A stretch of 64,000 bases of DNA from JAFARE01 sp963777285 (GTDB taxonomy: Bacteria > Chloroflexota > Dormibacteria > Aeolococcales > Aeolococcaceae), in assembly GCA_963777285.1 (NCBI GenBank), contig CAVZPR010000002.1:434001-498000 (forward strand), given 5' to 3'. Shown here in pieces: positions 44,760 to 55,370 of this stretch (positions are counted from its first letter, which is position 1; every line of letters begins with the position of its first letter). The translations under genes and the position numbers were made by a program. A model generated the notes under the pieces. That model worked only from the letters and a program-made list of their open reading frames with translations, was not told the DNA's origin and searched no databases.

Positions 44760-45914
44760 TCAGCCGGGGGCGCGCAGCAGGTCCCGCGCGATGACGACGC
44801 GCTGTATCTGGTTGGTCCCCTCGTAGATCTGCGTGATCTTGGCGTCGCGCATCATGCGTTCGACGGGAAACTCGTTGACGTAGCCGTAACCGCCGAGGAT
44901 CTGCACCGCGTCGGTGGTCACCTTCATCGCGGCGTCGCCGGCGAGCAGCTTGGCGATCGCCGCGTGGTGCGTCACGTCGGGGCTGTGATCGTCGATGAGC
45001 TGCGACGCCCAGTACACCATGGCGCGCGCCGCGGCCGTCTGCGCCTCCATGTCCGCGATCATGAACTGGATTCCCTGGAACTCACCGATCGCCTTGCCGA
45101 ACTGCTTGCGCTCGCGCGCGTAGCCGACCGCGTAGTCGAGCGCACCCTGGGCGATCCCCAGCGCCTGCGCGGCGACGCCGGGGCGCGAGCGGTCGAGCAC
45201 CCGCATGGCGATACGAAAGCCGTCGCCCTCCTCGCCCAGCCGGTTCGCCGCGGGCACCACGACCTCGTCGAGACGGAGCTCCGCGGTGTTGCTGCCGCGG
45301 ATGCCGAGCTTGCCGTGGATGGTCGACGCCTCGAATCCTTTGAGGTGCTGCGCGTCCTCCAGCACGAAGGCGCTCACCCCGCCGGCGCGCTGCGTGGGGT
45401 CCGTCTTGGCGAACACGACGATGGTGTCGGCAACGCCGCCGTCGGTGATCCATATCTTGTTGCCGGTGATGACGTACTCGCCGTCGTGCCGGTCCGCGCG
45501 CGTCTCCATGGCCGCGGGATCGCTGCCCGCGCCGGGCTCGCTGAGCGCGTAGGCGCACAGCTTCGCGCCGCTGGCGAGATCGGGGAGCAGGCGCTGCTTC
45601 TGCTCGTCGCTGCCGGCGATCATGATCGGATACGCACCCAGCGCCTGCACCGCGAGGATGAGCGCGCTGGTGGCGCACACCTTCGCCACCTCTTCGATGG
45701 CGACGTTGAGCGTTAGGGCGCTGCCGCTGAGGCCGCCGTACTCCGGGGGAAAGGGCAGCGCGAACAGGTCCTGGCGGCGGAACATCTCGACGACGTCCCA
45801 CGGGAACTCGCCGGTGCGGTCGATCTCGGCCGCGCGCGGCGCGATCTTGCTGCGCGCCAGCTCGCGCACCGTCTGGCGGATCATCGCCTGCTCGTCGTTG
45901 AGACGCACGTCCAT
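44760..45914 (-). CDS. Acyl-CoA dehydrogenase (first of three)
   Basis: The 384-residue FAD enzyme introduces the alpha-beta double bond in acyl-CoA. It has ALSEPGAGSDPAAMETRA (FAD/substrate loop), KIWITDGGVADTIVVFAKT, KLGIRGSNTAEL, RKQFGKAIGEFQGIQF, VQILGGYGYVNEFPVERMMRDAKI and the catalytic Glu in IYEGTNQIQRVVIAR. All standard motifs are present. It is most like short/branched-chain acyl-CoA dehydrogenases, but chain length cannot be read. It ends the thiolase operon, starting 10 bp after the second dehydrogenase. Confidence 0.93.
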   Translation of the reverse strand: MDVRLNDEQAMIRQTVRELARSKIAPRAAEIDRTGEFPWDVVEMFRRQDLFALPFPPEYGGLSGSALTLNVAIEEVAKVCATSALILAVQALGAYPIMIAGSDEQKQRLLPDLASGAKLCAYALSEPGAGSDPAAMETRADRHDGEYVITGNKIWITDGGVADTIVVFAKTDPTQRAGGVSAFVLEDAQHLKGFEASTIHGKLGIRGSNTAELRLDEVVVPAANRLGEEGDGFRIAMRVLDRSRPGVAAQALGIAQGALDYAVGYARERKQFGKAIGEFQGIQFMIADMEAQTAAARAMVYWASQLIDDHSPDVTHHAAIAKLLAGDAAMKVTTDAVQILGGYGYVNEFPVERMMRDAKITQIYEGTNQIQRVVIARDLLRAPG

Positions 45915-45924
45915 GCCCCAGATC

Positions 45925-47040
45925 CTAGCGACCGTGGAGCAGCGCTCGCGCGATCACAATGCGCTGCACCTGGTTGGTGCCCTCGTAGATCTGGCACGCC
46001 TTGGCGTCGCGCATGCGGATCGCGGCGGGATGCGTTTCGACGGCCGACTCGGGCGAGCACATGTCCATCGCCGCCTGGGCCACCGCCATGCACGTGTCCG
46101 TCGCGTACAGCTTGGCCACCGACGCAGCGAGCGTCACCGTCTCGCTCTCGTCCGCCGTCGCCGCCGCGTGGCGCGTCAGCGCACGCGAGGCCTGCGTCCG
46201 CGCCTCCATGTCCGCCAGCGCCGTCTCATCGGCCTCGCGCTCAGCATGCGATCTCGCGTGCGTCACCGCGGCATCCAGAGCGCCTTGGGCGATGCCGACC
46301 GCCTGCGCCGATATGCCGACTCGGCCGCTGTCCAGCGCCACCATCGCGATCGTGAAGCCGTCACCCACTCGCCCCAGCACGTTGGCAGCCGGGACCCGCA
46401 CGTCATCGAGCACGACCTCGGCGGTCAACGAGCCGCGCAGCCCCAGCTTGTGGAACGGTTGGCCGGCGTGCACGCCGGGCCAGCCCGACTCCACGATGAA
46501 CGCCGAGATGCCCCGCGCGCCTTCACCGGTGCGGGCCATCACCACGTAGAGGTCGGCGTCACCCGCGTTGGTGATGAACGTCTTGGTGCCGCGCAGCACG
46601 TAGTCGTCGCCGTCGCGAACAGCGCGCGTTTGCAGATGGGCGGCGTCGCTTCCCGCGGACGGCTCGGTGAGCGCGAAGCCCGCGAGCCACTCGCCGGACG
46701 CCAGTCGCGGCAGGTAGCGCGCCTTCTGCTCGGCGTCGCCGAAGATGATGATCGGCTCGCTGCCCACAGAGACGTGCACGTCGAGGGTCACGGACGCGCT
46801 CGCGTCGGCGCGGGCCACCGCCTCGATGAGGTCGGCGAAATCGCGGTGCGAGCCGCCGGCGCCGCCGAGGTCGGGCGACGTCAGGATTCCCGCGAGGCCG
46901 GCCTCCCCCGCCGCTCCGACGACGTCTTTGGGTCGCGGTCCGTCACCCCTTGCCAGGGACGCCGCCACGGGCCGGACGTAGTCGTCGACGAACCCGCGGA
47001 TCCGTTCCTGCAGCGCTGCGGCGCCGAGCTCAGCCGGCAT
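45925..47040 (-). CDS. Divergent acyl-CoA dehydrogenase family protein (second of three)
   Basis: The 371-residue member has GFALTEPSAGSDAAHLQTRA, TKTFITNAGDADLYVVMA, FHKLGLRGSLTAEV and the Glu in IYEGTNQVQRIVIAR. Two conserved stretches are altered. The REQFGKPI.EFQ segment is missing about 11 residues (ARSHAEREADETALADMEA). The FAD-contacting GGYGY loop is replaced by MCSPESAVETHPAA. The sequence is otherwise clean and in frame. ATG 47040 overlaps the thiolase end by 11 bp. It may have altered cofactor or partner binding, forming a heteromer with a neighbour, or be catalytically weak. Confidence 0.82.
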   Translation of the reverse strand: MPAELGAAALQERIRGFVDDYVRPVAASLARGDGPRPKDVVGAAGEAGLAGILTSPDLGGAGGSHRDFADLIEAVARADASASVTLDVHVSVGSEPIIIFGDAEQKARYLPRLASGEWLAGFALTEPSAGSDAAHLQTRAVRDGDDYVLRGTKTFITNAGDADLYVVMARTGEGARGISAFIVESGWPGVHAGQPFHKLGLRGSLTAEVVLDDVRVPAANVLGRVGDGFTIAMVALDSGRVGISAQAVGIAQGALDAAVTHARSHAEREADETALADMEARTQASRALTRHAAATADESETVTLAASVAKLYATDTCMAVAQAAMDMCSPESAVETHPAAIRMRDAKACQIYEGTNQVQRIVIARALLHGR

Positions 47041-48205
47041 GGACGAGTGTCGCCTCGCCCTGCGCGATGCCGCTGCATATCCCCGCGGCGCCGTATCCCC
47101 CGCCACGCCTGCGCAGCTCGTACAGCAGCGTCATGAGAAGGCGCGCGCCGCTCGCTCCGATGGGGTGACCGATGGCGATCGCGCCACCGTTGACGTTGAC
47201 GATGTCCGGATCCACCTCGAGCATGCGTGTGCTGGTGAGGGCGACCGCGGCGAACGCCTCGTTGACCTCGACGAGCGCGAGCTTGCCGACGTCGACCGCG
47301 CCGCGCGTCTTGGCCAGCGCCGCGTCGATCGCGGTGGCGGGAACGGTGGCGAGGTAGGGGTGCTCCGCGGCGGACTCGCCGTAGGCGATCCAGGTGCCGA
47401 GCGGCGTGAGGCCCGCAGCCGCCGCCCGCTCGGCGCTCATGAGCAGCACGGCGGTCGCGCCGTCGTTCATGCCGGGCGCGTTGCCCGCAGTCACCGTGCT
47501 GCCATCACCGAACGCCCCGCGCAGCGAGGCGAGCTTCTCGCGCGACGTGTCGGGACGCGGTTGCTCGTCGCGGGCCACGCTGTGGCCGTTCACCGCGACG
47601 TCGACGATCTCGTCGTCGAGCCTTCCCGCGGCCAGCGCTGCGGCGTAGCGCGTTTGCGAGCGCAGCGCCCACGCATCCTGCTCCTCGCGCGAGACGCCGA
47701 GCTCGGCGGCCACGTCGCTGCCGTGGACCCCCATCAGCACCCCGTCGACAGGGCAGCACAGCCCGTCGCGCATCATGCTGTCCACCGCGGTGCGGTCGCC
47801 GAACCTGGCGCCGAAACGCTGGTCCTCGAGCAGGTAGGGAGCGCGCGACATCGATTCCATGCCGCCGGCGACCACCACGCCGGCCTCACCCGATCTGATG
47901 AGCAGCGCTCCGAGGTTCACCGCCTTGAGCGCGCTGGCGCAGACCTTGTTCACGGTGAATGCGGGCACCGTCGCCGGGACGCCGGCGCGCAGCGCCGCCT
48001 GGCGGGCGGGCACCTGTCCCTGCCCCGCCGGCAGCACGGTCCCCATGATCACCTGGTCGACGGACGCAGGGTCCACGCCCGCACGGTCGATGACCTCGCG
48101 GATGACGCGCGCCCCGAGGTCGACGGCCGCCACCGACGCCAGGGCACCTCCCAGCTTGCCGAATGGCGTCCGCGCTGCAGACACGATGACGGGGTCGCTT
48201 CCCAC
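47030..48205 (-). CDS. Acetyl-CoA C-acyltransferase (thiolase)
   Basis: The 391-residue thiolase has the nucleophile Cys89 in TVNKVCASALKAVNLGALLI, AGGMESMSRAPYLL, the NEAFA motif (VEVNEAFAAVALTS), NVNGGAIAIGHPIGASGAR and a C-terminal Cys in AGICSGIAQGEATL. It cleaves 3-ketoacyl-CoA with CoA or condenses two acetyl-CoA. Lying between acyl-CoA dehydrogenase genes suggests a catabolic role. GTG 48205 is used because the open frame upstream overlaps the preceding dehydrogenase and is not thiolase-like. Confidence 0.94.
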   Translation of the reverse strand: MGSDPVIVSAARTPFGKLGGALASVAAVDLGARVIREVIDRAGVDPASVDQVIMGTVLPAGQGQVPARQAALRAGVPATVPAFTVNKVCASALKAVNLGALLIRSGEAGVVVAGGMESMSRAPYLLEDQRFGARFGDRTAVDSMMRDGLCCPVDGVLMGVHGSDVAAELGVSREEQDAWALRSQTRYAAALAAGRLDDEIVDVAVNGHSVARDEQPRPDTSREKLASLRGAFGDGSTVTAGNAPGMNDGATAVLLMSAERAAAAGLTPLGTWIAYGESAAEHPYLATVPATAIDAALAKTRGAVDVGKLALVEVNEAFAAVALTSTRMLEVDPDIVNVNGGAIAIGHPIGASGARLLMTLLYELRRRGGGYGAAGICSGIAQGEATLVHAG

Positions 48206-48234
48206 CTCGCGACTGTACCCGGCGCGTGCTGCGC

Positions 48235-49401
48235 TCAATCCTCGAGCACCTCGAAGGGGCGCAGGATGTGCCGCGCGATGAGTATGCGCTGCACCTCGCT
48301 CGTGCCTTCGCCGATCTCGTTGATCTTGACGTCTCGGTAGTAGCGCGCCACGGGCAACTCGTCCATGAAGCCGTACCCCCCGTGGATCTGCACCGCCTGC
48401 CCGGCGCACGCGGTGGCCACCTCGGACGCATGAAGCTTGGCCATCGACGCGTACGGCATCGGGCTTCCGCCCGCGTCGATGGCGCACGCTGCGCGCCACG
48501 TCATGAGCCGCGCCAGCTCGATCTGGGTGGCCATGTCGGCGAGCTTGAACTGCAGCGACTGGAAGGTGGCGATCGGCTTGCCGAACTGCCGCCGCTGCGA
48601 CGCGTACGACATCGCCGCATCCAGGCAGGCCTGCGCCACGCCGACCGCCAGGGCTGCGATCGCGACGCGGCCGCCCTCGAGTATCTGCAAGAACTGGCTG
48701 TAACCGGCACCTCGCTCGCCCACCAGGTTGGAGAGCGGCACCCGCACGCCATCGAAGATCAATTCGCGCGTGTCCGAGGCGTGCCAGCCGAGCTTGCGGT
48801 ACTTGGGAGCCTGCGAGTACCCGGCCGTGCCGCGTTCGACCGCGATCGTGCTGATCTCACGCCGCCCGTCGTCACCCCCCGTGACGGCGGTGATGGTCAC
48901 GCCGGCGCTGATGTCGGTGCCGGCGTTGGTGATGAACGCCTTGCGACCGTCGATGCGCCACTCGCCTCCCTCCGCAACCGCACGCGTCTGCGTGCCGCCC
49001 GCGTCTGAGCCGGCCTCCGGCTCCGTCATCCCGAAGGACCAGAGCTTGCGTCCAGCGAGCAGGTCGGGGAGCCAGCGCTCCTGCTGCTCGCGGCTGCCGT
49101 AGCGCACCAAGGGCGCGATCCCCAGCGAGACGGCCGCCTCCAGCGTGATCGCCGCGCTGGCGTCGGCGCGCGCGATCTCCTCCATGGCCAGGGCGTATGT
49201 CAGGAAGTCACCGCCTGCGCCACCGAGAGACTCGGGGAAGGGGAGCGCGAAGAGTCCGAGGCCGGCCATGCCGCGCACCCACTCGTAGGGGAAATCGCCG
49301 CTCTCGTCGTAGCGCGCCGCCTCCGGCGCGATCTCCGCGCGCGCGAACTCGCGCACCGTCGCGCGGATGTGGCGCTGCTCGTCGCTGAGCTCGAAGTCCA
49401 T
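48235..49401 (-). CDS. Acyl-CoA dehydrogenase (third of three)
   Basis: The 388-residue enzyme has SFGMTEPEAGSDAGGTQTRA, KAFITNAGTDISAGVTITA, KYRKLGWHASDTREL, RRQFGKPIATFQSLQFKLADM, VQIHGGYGFMDELPVARYYRDVKI and EIGEGTSEVQRILIAR with the catalytic Glu. All active-site features are present. The HASDT stretch is often seen in isovaleryl/branched or glutaryl-like members; specificity remains open. It overlaps the sucD stop by one base (TGATG), tying it to the succinyl-CoA synthetase genes. Confidence 0.93.
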   Translation of the reverse strand: MDFELSDEQRHIRATVREFARAEIAPEAARYDESGDFPYEWVRGMAGLGLFALPFPESLGGAGGDFLTYALAMEEIARADASAAITLEAAVSLGIAPLVRYGSREQQERWLPDLLAGRKLWSFGMTEPEAGSDAGGTQTRAVAEGGEWRIDGRKAFITNAGTDISAGVTITAVTGGDDGRREISTIAVERGTAGYSQAPKYRKLGWHASDTRELIFDGVRVPLSNLVGERGAGYSQFLQILEGGRVAIAALAVGVAQACLDAAMSYASQRRQFGKPIATFQSLQFKLADMATQIELARLMTWRAACAIDAGGSPMPYASMAKLHASEVATACAGQAVQIHGGYGFMDELPVARYYRDVKINEIGEGTSEVQRILIARHILRPFEVLED

Positions 49402-50294
49402 CAGCTGCCGCGGGCGGCGCCCAATCCCAACGCGGCGGCCGTCATGCGCACCACGTCCTCGATGGTGTCAGCGATCGCCGCGGCGGCACCGTGGAGCGCC
49501 TCGATCTTGCTCGCCGCCGTGCCGGTGCCTCCGCTGATGATCGCGCCGGCGTGCCCCATGCGCTTTCCCGGCGGGGCGGTCCGCCCTGATATGAAGGCGA
49601 CGACGGGCTTGTCGAAGCCCGTCTCGGTGATCCACCGGGCAGCGCGCTCCTCGTCGGAGCCGCCGATCTCGCCAATCATGACTACAACTCGGGTGTCGCC
49701 GTCACCGGCGAACAGGCGCAGGACGTCGGTGAAACCCAGGCCCAGGACCGGGTCGCCGCCGATGCCCACCGACGTCGTCTGGCCCATCCCCGCCTGCCCC
49801 AGGCCCTGGATCACCTCGTACGTGAGGGTGCCGCTGCGGCCCACGATGCCCACGGGCCCGGGGACGTTGATGTGGCTGGGGATGATGCCCACCTTGCACT
49901 GCTGCGGGGTGACGACGCCGGGGCAGTTGGCCCCCAGCAGCATCCTGCCGCTGCGTTCGACGGCCAGCCGTGCCCGCACCATGTCGTGCACCGGGATGCC
50001 CTCGGTGATGCACACGGTGAGTCCCACGCCTGCAGCCGCGGATTCCATGATCGCGTCAGCTGCGAAGGCGGGCGGCACGAAAACGCCGGCCACGTCTGCG
50101 CTGGTCGCCGTCACCGCGTCTGCAACCGTGTCGAAGACGGGCACTCCGTCCTGGTCCGACCCTCCCTTTCCCGGCGAGACACCGGCCACGACATTGGTGC
50201 CGAACGCGCGCATCTGCTGCGTGTGAAAGCTGCCCTCGCGGCCTGTGATGCCCTGGATGAGGACACGGCTGCTGCGGTCGACGAGCACGCTCAC
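49401..50294 (-). CDS. sucD: Succinate-CoA ligase alpha subunit
   Basis: The 297-residue CoA-binding subunit has VLIQGITGREGSFHTQQM, NVVAGVSPGKGG, CITEGIPVHDMV, GANCPGVVTPQQCKVGIIP, GRSGTLTYEVIQGL and the phosphohistidine region MGHAGAIISGGTGTAASK. It converts succinyl-CoA to succinate with NTP formation, the exit of the methylmalonyl pathway and a TCA step. The GTG start overlaps the sucC stop by four bases. Confidence 0.95.
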   Translation of the reverse strand: MSVLVDRSSRVLIQGITGREGSFHTQQMRAFGTNVVAGVSPGKGGSDQDGVPVFDTVADAVTATSADVAGVFVPPAFAADAIMESAAAGVGLTVCITEGIPVHDMVRARLAVERSGRMLLGANCPGVVTPQQCKVGIIPSHINVPGPVGIVGRSGTLTYEVIQGLGQAGMGQTTSVGIGGDPVLGLGFTDVLRLFAGDGDTRVVVMIGEIGGSDEERAARWITETGFDKPVVAFISGRTAPPGKRMGHAGAIISGGTGTAASKIEALHGAAAAIADTIEDVVRMTAAALGLGAARGS

Positions 50295-51478
50295 GAGGCG
50301 CCGTCGTGCGTCAGCTGCACGATCTTCTCCGCCGCCTGCGTCGCGTCCACGGCGGGCACGATGCCCGCCTCCTGCAGCATCCGCCGCCCCTCCTCCTCCA
50401 TCGTGCCGGTCATGCGCACCACCAGCGGCTTGGTGATGCGCAGGGTGTCACGCGCCTCGATGACGCCGCGCGCCACCTCGTCGCCTCGCGTTATGCCGCC
50501 GAACACGTTGATGAAGACGCCGCGCACCTTTGGATCCAGCAGGACCATCTCGAGCGCGTTGCGCACGCGCTCCGCGCTGGCGCCGCCGCCGATGTCGAGG
50601 AAGTCCGCGGGGTCGCCGCCGTGCTGCTTCACCAGGTCGAGCGTGTTCATGGTGAGTCCAGCGCCGTTGCCGATGACCCCGACGTCGCCGTCGAGGTGCA
50701 CGTACGTGAGCCCGCGCTTGCGGGCCTCGACCTCGAACGGATCCTCCCCTGTGGCGCCGTCCTCACCGGCGGAGTCGCGCGCCAGCTCCTCGGCGATGTC
50801 GCGATGGCGGAACTCCGCGTTCTCGTCGATCTCCAGCTTGCCGTCGGCGGCGACCAGGGCTCCGTCCGTTGTCAGCACCAGGGGGTTGATCTCGCACGTG
50901 AGCGCGTCGCACCGCACCGCGAGTGAGTAGAGGCGTGAGGTGAGGCCGGCGACGCCCGCGGCCAGCCGCGCCGCGCGCGGACGGAGCTGCGGAGCGTGCG
51001 CCAGCGCGCTGAACACGAGCTGCCGGATCTCGTATGCCTGCGGGCCGGCGAACGCGTCGGGCCACAGCTTGGCGATCTTCTCCGGCGCTTCCGCCGCAAC
51101 CTGCTCGATCTCCATGCCGCCGGCGGCGGAGAAGATCACCACCAGGGAGCGCCGGTCCCTGTCGAGGGTGATCCCCAGGTAGAGCTCGGTGTCGATCTCG
51201 AGGCCGGTCTCGCACCACACGCTGCGCACCGGATAGCCACGAATGCTCATGCCCAGGATGCGCGCGGCTTCACGGCGCGCGTCGTCAGGCGTGTCCACGA
51301 CGGCAATGCCGCCTGCCTTGCCCCGCCCTCCTATGGGCACCTGCGCCTTGACGGCGACGCGCCCCAGCTCGGTCGCAGCCGCCGCGGCCTGCTCGGCGCT
51401 GCGCGCCAGGCGCCCTTGCGGCACCGCGATGCCGGCGGCAGCGAAGCGCTGCTTCGCCTGGTACTCCAGCAGCTTCAT
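50291..51478 (-). CDS. sucC: Succinate-CoA ligase beta subunit
   Basis: The 395-residue ATP-grasp subunit begins MKLLEYQAKQRFAAAGI (typical MxLxEYQAK), then VAVKAQVPIGGRGKAGGI, an ILGMSIRGYPV segment, CEINPLVLTTDGALVAADGKLEIDENAEFRH, and DGDVGVIGNGAGLTMNTLDLVKQHGG with NVFGGITRGDEVARGVIEA. It forms the nucleotide side of the sucCD enzyme. First of the pair, 31 bp after the aldo/keto reductase. Confidence 0.95.
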   Translation of the reverse strand: MKLLEYQAKQRFAAAGIAVPQGRLARSAEQAAAAATELGRVAVKAQVPIGGRGKAGGIAVVDTPDDARREAARILGMSIRGYPVRSVWCETGLEIDTELYLGITLDRDRRSLVVIFSAAGGMEIEQVAAEAPEKIAKLWPDAFAGPQAYEIRQLVFSALAHAPQLRPRAARLAAGVAGLTSRLYSLAVRCDALTCEINPLVLTTDGALVAADGKLEIDENAEFRHRDIAEELARDSAGEDGATGEDPFEVEARKRGLTYVHLDGDVGVIGNGAGLTMNTLDLVKQHGGDPADFLDIGGGASAERVRNALEMVLLDPKVRGVFINVFGGITRGDEVARGVIEARDTLRITKPLVVRMTGTMEEEGRRMLQEAGIVPAVDATQAAEKIVQLTHDGAS

Positions 51479-51509
51479 GCGCGGGCCAGTCTAGAGAACC
51501 GGGACCGCG

Positions 51510-52460
51510 TCACCGGGAAGGCGCCAGGGCATTCAGCTCTGCAACGTCGTCAGCGCTCATCACCCATGAGCCCGCCGCCGCGTTGGCGCGCACCTGGTCG
51601 GGTGTCGTCGCGCCGGCGATGACGGAGGCCACATGCGGCTGCGCACCGAGACCCGCAACGGCGACGTCGAGCAGGCTGCGACCGCGCGTTTCGGCGAAGT
51701 GACGCAGCCGGTCGACCGCGTCGAAGTTGCTGTCGGTGAGCATCTCGGCCGCGAGGTCGGGCACGCGCCCGAGGCGCGTGTCCTGCGGCGGGGGCACGCC
51801 ACGCTGGTACTTGCCGGTGAGCATGCCCGCGGCCAGCGGATAGAAGGGGATGATGCCCAGCCCGTACCGCGCGCAGGCCGGCGTCACCTCAAGCTCGATG
51901 TCGCGGTGGATGAGGCTGTACTGGTTCTGCGCGCTGATGAAGTGCTCCCATCCGCCAGTGCGCGCCGTCCACTCCGCGTCGGCGATCTGCCAGCCGGCGA
52001 ACTGCGAGCTTCCGATGTAGCGCACCTTGCCTTCGTGCACCAGGTCGTCGAGAGTCTCCAGCGTCTCGGCGATGGGGGTTTCGGGGTCGGGGAAGTGCAT
52101 CTGGTACAGGTCGATCCAGTCGCAGCGCAGCCGCTGCAGGCTCCGCTCCACCGCGAGGCGTATCCACCGCCGCGAGCCACCGCGCTCGTATGGCGACGCT
52201 CCGCGCGGACCGGAGAACTTGGTCGCCACGACGACGCCGGCGCGGCGATCGCCCAGCGCCCGGCCCAGGATCTCCTCGCTGGCGCCGTCGCCATAGATGT
52301 CGGCCGTGTCGAACAGCGTGATGCCGGCGTCGAGCGCTGCATGTATCACCGCGACCGACGCGTCCGGGCCGAGGCGGCGGCCGAAGTTGTTGCAGCCGAG
52401 GCCGACCGCGCTGACCAGGAGGCCGGACGTGCCCACGTGGCGGAGTGGTACCTCATGCAT
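51510..52460 (-). CDS. Aldo/keto reductase
   Basis: The 316-residue TIM-barrel NADPH reductase shows GLGCNNFGRRLG, the catalytic Asp/Tyr in FDTADIYGDGASEEILG, Lys in VVATKFSG, and His in IDLYQMHFPDPETPI. It also has GKVRYIGSSQFAGWQI and the cofactor segment VIAGATTPDQVRANAAA. It resembles the YghZ/Tas/YajO group. Substrate unknown. It heads the minus-strand gene row and is divergent from the AI-2E family gene by 60 bp. Confidence 0.9.
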   Translation of the reverse strand: MHEVPLRHVGTSGLLVSAVGLGCNNFGRRLGPDASVAVIHAALDAGITLFDTADIYGDGASEEILGRALGDRRAGVVVATKFSGPRGASPYERGGSRRWIRLAVERSLQRLRCDWIDLYQMHFPDPETPIAETLETLDDLVHEGKVRYIGSSQFAGWQIADAEWTARTGGWEHFISAQNQYSLIHRDIELEVTPACARYGLGIIPFYPLAAGMLTGKYQRGVPPPQDTRLGRVPDLAAEMLTDSNFDAVDRLRHFAETRGRSLLDVAVAGLGAQPHVASVIAGATTPDQVRANAAAGSWVMSADDVAELNALAPSR

Positions 52461-52520
52461 GGGTCACAGGGTACGAGACCGTGACGTTGCCCCACTCTGC
52501 GGGCTGATACGCTGCCCGCG

Positions 52521-53723
52521 ATGCGAAAGGGCGAGCCCGACCCCGCCGGGCTGCCACCGGTGCCCGTGCCGGAGGTCCCCGCGCCGGCGGCGGTCCCGCC
52601 TCCTGAACCCGTGCATCGCGAGCGCTACGTCATCAGGGTGAGCACGCTGGTCGCCGCCGCGCTCGTCGTGCTCGGCGTCGTCGCCCTGGTGTTCCTGCTG
52701 AGCAGCATCCTGGGCATCGTCCTCACGGTGCTCGTGGCCATCGTGTTCGCTGAAGGAATCCGCCCGCTGGTGCACTGGCTGCGCACGCGCGGCGTTCCGA
52801 TGCCGCTCGGGATCGTCATCGTGTACGTCGCGCTCATCGCCTTCCTGGGCCTCCTGGTCGCGTTGCTGGTGCAGCCCATCGTCAGCGAGGCGCAGTCGCT
52901 CGCGGCCAACTTCCCCACCTACCAGAAGCACTTCCTCGAGTTCTTCAACTCGCTGCAGCAGCGCTTCCACTTCGACGTCAACATCAGCCAGCAGGTCGGC
53001 ACCGTGCTGGGCGCCGCGCAGCAGGTGCTGTTCGCCATCGGCGGCACGCTCTTCGGCATCGTCGTCGACTTCATCCTGGTGCTGGTGCTCGGATTCCTCT
53101 GGCTGGTGAGCAGCGACCGGCTCAAGGCGTTCGTGGTCGACCTCATGCCGCTGCACCACCAGCAGCTGGCCACCGACGTGATCCGCGAGATCGGTTTCCG
53201 CATGGGCGGCTACCTCCGCGCTGTCGCCATCAACAGCCTCGCCGTCGGCGCGGTCACCGGGGTGGCCTGCGCGCTGCTGCAGCTGCCCAGCCCGGTGCTG
53301 CTCGGCGTGTTCGCCGGACTGACCGCTGCGGTCCCGCTGGTGGGGCCGTTCGTCGGCATCATCCCGCCGGTGCTGCTGGGCTTGACGGTGAGCCCCGCCT
53401 ATCCGTTCGTGGTCCTCGCGGTGTTGATCGTGATCCAGCTCATCGACGCCAACACCGTCGTGCCGCTCCTGATGAACCGCGTGATCGCGCTGCCCGCGCT
53501 CGGTGTCGTCCTCGCACTGCTCATCGGTGGCGCGCTGCAGGGGTTGATCGGCGCACTGCTGGCGGTGCCACTGGCGGCCGCGCTGCACGTGATCGTGGTC
53601 AGGGTGGTCGTGCCCGCGGTCCATGCGCGGCAGGGCCGAACGCCCTCGCCCGTCCCCGCCACGGTGCCGGCCGCGCGGCCGCTCCGCACCAAGCGACTGG
53701 TGGCGCGGCTGCGCCGTCCCTGA
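52521..53723 (+). CDS. AI-2E family (PerM/YdiK-like) membrane transporter
   Basis: The 400-residue protein has a Pro-rich cytoplasmic start (residues 1-35) and about eight helices in the AI-2E pattern: an N-terminal pair (LVAAALVVLGVVALVFLLSS and LGIVLTVLVAIVFAEGIRPL), a long periplasmic helix region (SEAQSLAANFPTYQKHFLEFF) and the signature PLVGPFVGIIPPVLLGL with LIDANTVVPLLMNRVIALPA. Members export small molecules, including autoinducer-2 or sodium/proton exchange in some; substrate here is unknown. Confidence 0.88.
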   Translation: MRKGEPDPAGLPPVPVPEVPAPAAVPPPEPVHRERYVIRVSTLVAAALVVLGVVALVFLLSSILGIVLTVLVAIVFAEGIRPLVHWLRTRGVPMPLGIVIVYVALIAFLGLLVALLVQPIVSEAQSLAANFPTYQKHFLEFFNSLQQRFHFDVNISQQVGTVLGAAQQVLFAIGGTLFGIVVDFILVLVLGFLWLVSSDRLKAFVVDLMPLHHQQLATDVIREIGFRMGGYLRAVAINSLAVGAVTGVACALLQLPSPVLLGVFAGLTAAVPLVGPFVGIIPPVLLGLTVSPAYPFVVLAVLIVIQLIDANTVVPLLMNRVIALPALGVVLALLIGGALQGLIGALLAVPLAAALHVIVVRVVVPAVHARQGRTPSPVPATVPAARPLRTKRLVARLRRP

Positions 53724-53739
53724 CGCGCGCGCGGCGGCG

Positions 53740-55350
<1,611 letters not shown>

Positions 55351-55370
55351 CGGCCCAACCCTACCAGCAG

